From: Nemopilema nomurai
Lineage: Eukaryota; Cnidaria; Scyphozoa; Rhizostomeae; Rhizostomatidae
DNA length: 64,000 bases
NCBI GenBank assembly: GCA_003864495.1
Contig: PEDN01001386.1
Location: 1-64,000 of the forward strand
Reading direction: 5' to 3'
How positions within the stretch are numbered: the stretch's first letter is position 1; every line of letters begins with the position of its first letter. Under the pieces are notes generated by a model. It worked only from the letters and a program-made list of their open reading frames with translations, was not told the DNA's origin and searched no databases. Positions 63,911-64,000 of this stretch are shown here, in pieces. The translations under genes and the position numbers were made by a program.

Positions 63911-64000
63911 CTAAGTATTGTCAATCAAGACTAATTCCTCAAGCATTGCCATTTCTATTTTGTGCATAACCTCTTTTCTGACTTTAGTTTTCTCAGCAAA
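63911..64000 (-). CDS. Possible exon running off the window edge
   Basis: From the window end the minus strand is open for 29 codons, with a helical, charged sequence (EKTKVRKEVMHKIEMAMLEE and on) ending at TAG 63911-63913. Composition looks coding. It could be a terminal exon of a gene to the right, or an upstream exon of the KDZ gene. Too short to identify. Confidence 0.25.
   Translation of the reverse strand, partial: FAEKTKVRKEVMHKIEMAMLEELVLIDNT

Noticed and set aside
1..64000. tRNA, rRNA or other structured RNA genes
   Set aside because: No cloverleaf with matching internal promoter boxes or rRNA-like block was seen by eye. A covariance-model scan would be needed to exclude them.

Overview
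The window is nuclear DNA from a multicellular animal. It is AT-rich, its genes are split by many GT-AG introns, and poly(A) signals, minisatellites, a MITE and a long satellite array are present. I favour a non-bilaterian animal, most likely a cnidarian such as a coral or anemone. That is inference from the very intron-dense MSH6 gene, the TSP1/discoidin/CUB receptor and the KDZ-type transposase gene. The species cannot be named from sequence alone. All gene models below were assembled by hand from splice sites, reading phase and protein similarity known to me; no database search was run.

Layout. (1) 336-15,694, plus strand: the C-terminal 816 residues of MSH6, the mismatch-repair ATPase, in 29 small exons. 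The 5' part lies before the window, and a 361-bp TA-flanked inverted-repeat element sits in one intron. (2) 15,695-17,663: intergenic. (3) 17,664-43,853, plus strand: a 26-exon gene for a 1,184-residue protein that I do not recognise. It has low-complexity basic regions, a coiled coil and a C-terminal degenerate EF-hand-like region. Its introns carry a 27-bp minisatellite and other simple repeats. (4) 45,926-48,055, plus strand: an uninterrupted reading frame for a 709-residue single-pass membrane receptor with signal peptide, TSP1, F5/8C (discoidin), CUB, CUB, transmembrane segment and cytoplasmic tail. (5) 48,056-50,880: mostly empty, with one doubtful two-exon micro-ORF. (6) 50,880-59,215: a satellite array with a period near 174 bp, homogeneous in the core and diverged at both edges. 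(7) 59,414-62,581, minus strand: nine exons of a KDZ-type transposase or domesticated derivative, continuous in frame, with an apparent D-D-E set of residues. Its 5' end is unresolved.

The genes do not form a functional cluster. MSH6, the unknown coiled-coil gene and the receptor are ordinary neighbours on one strand. The satellite separates them from the transposase-derived gene on the other strand. The most interesting items are the KDZ gene, the satellite with its two monomer types and built-in palindromes, the reversed domain order and lack of introns in the receptor, and the unidentified coiled-coil/EF-hand-like protein.
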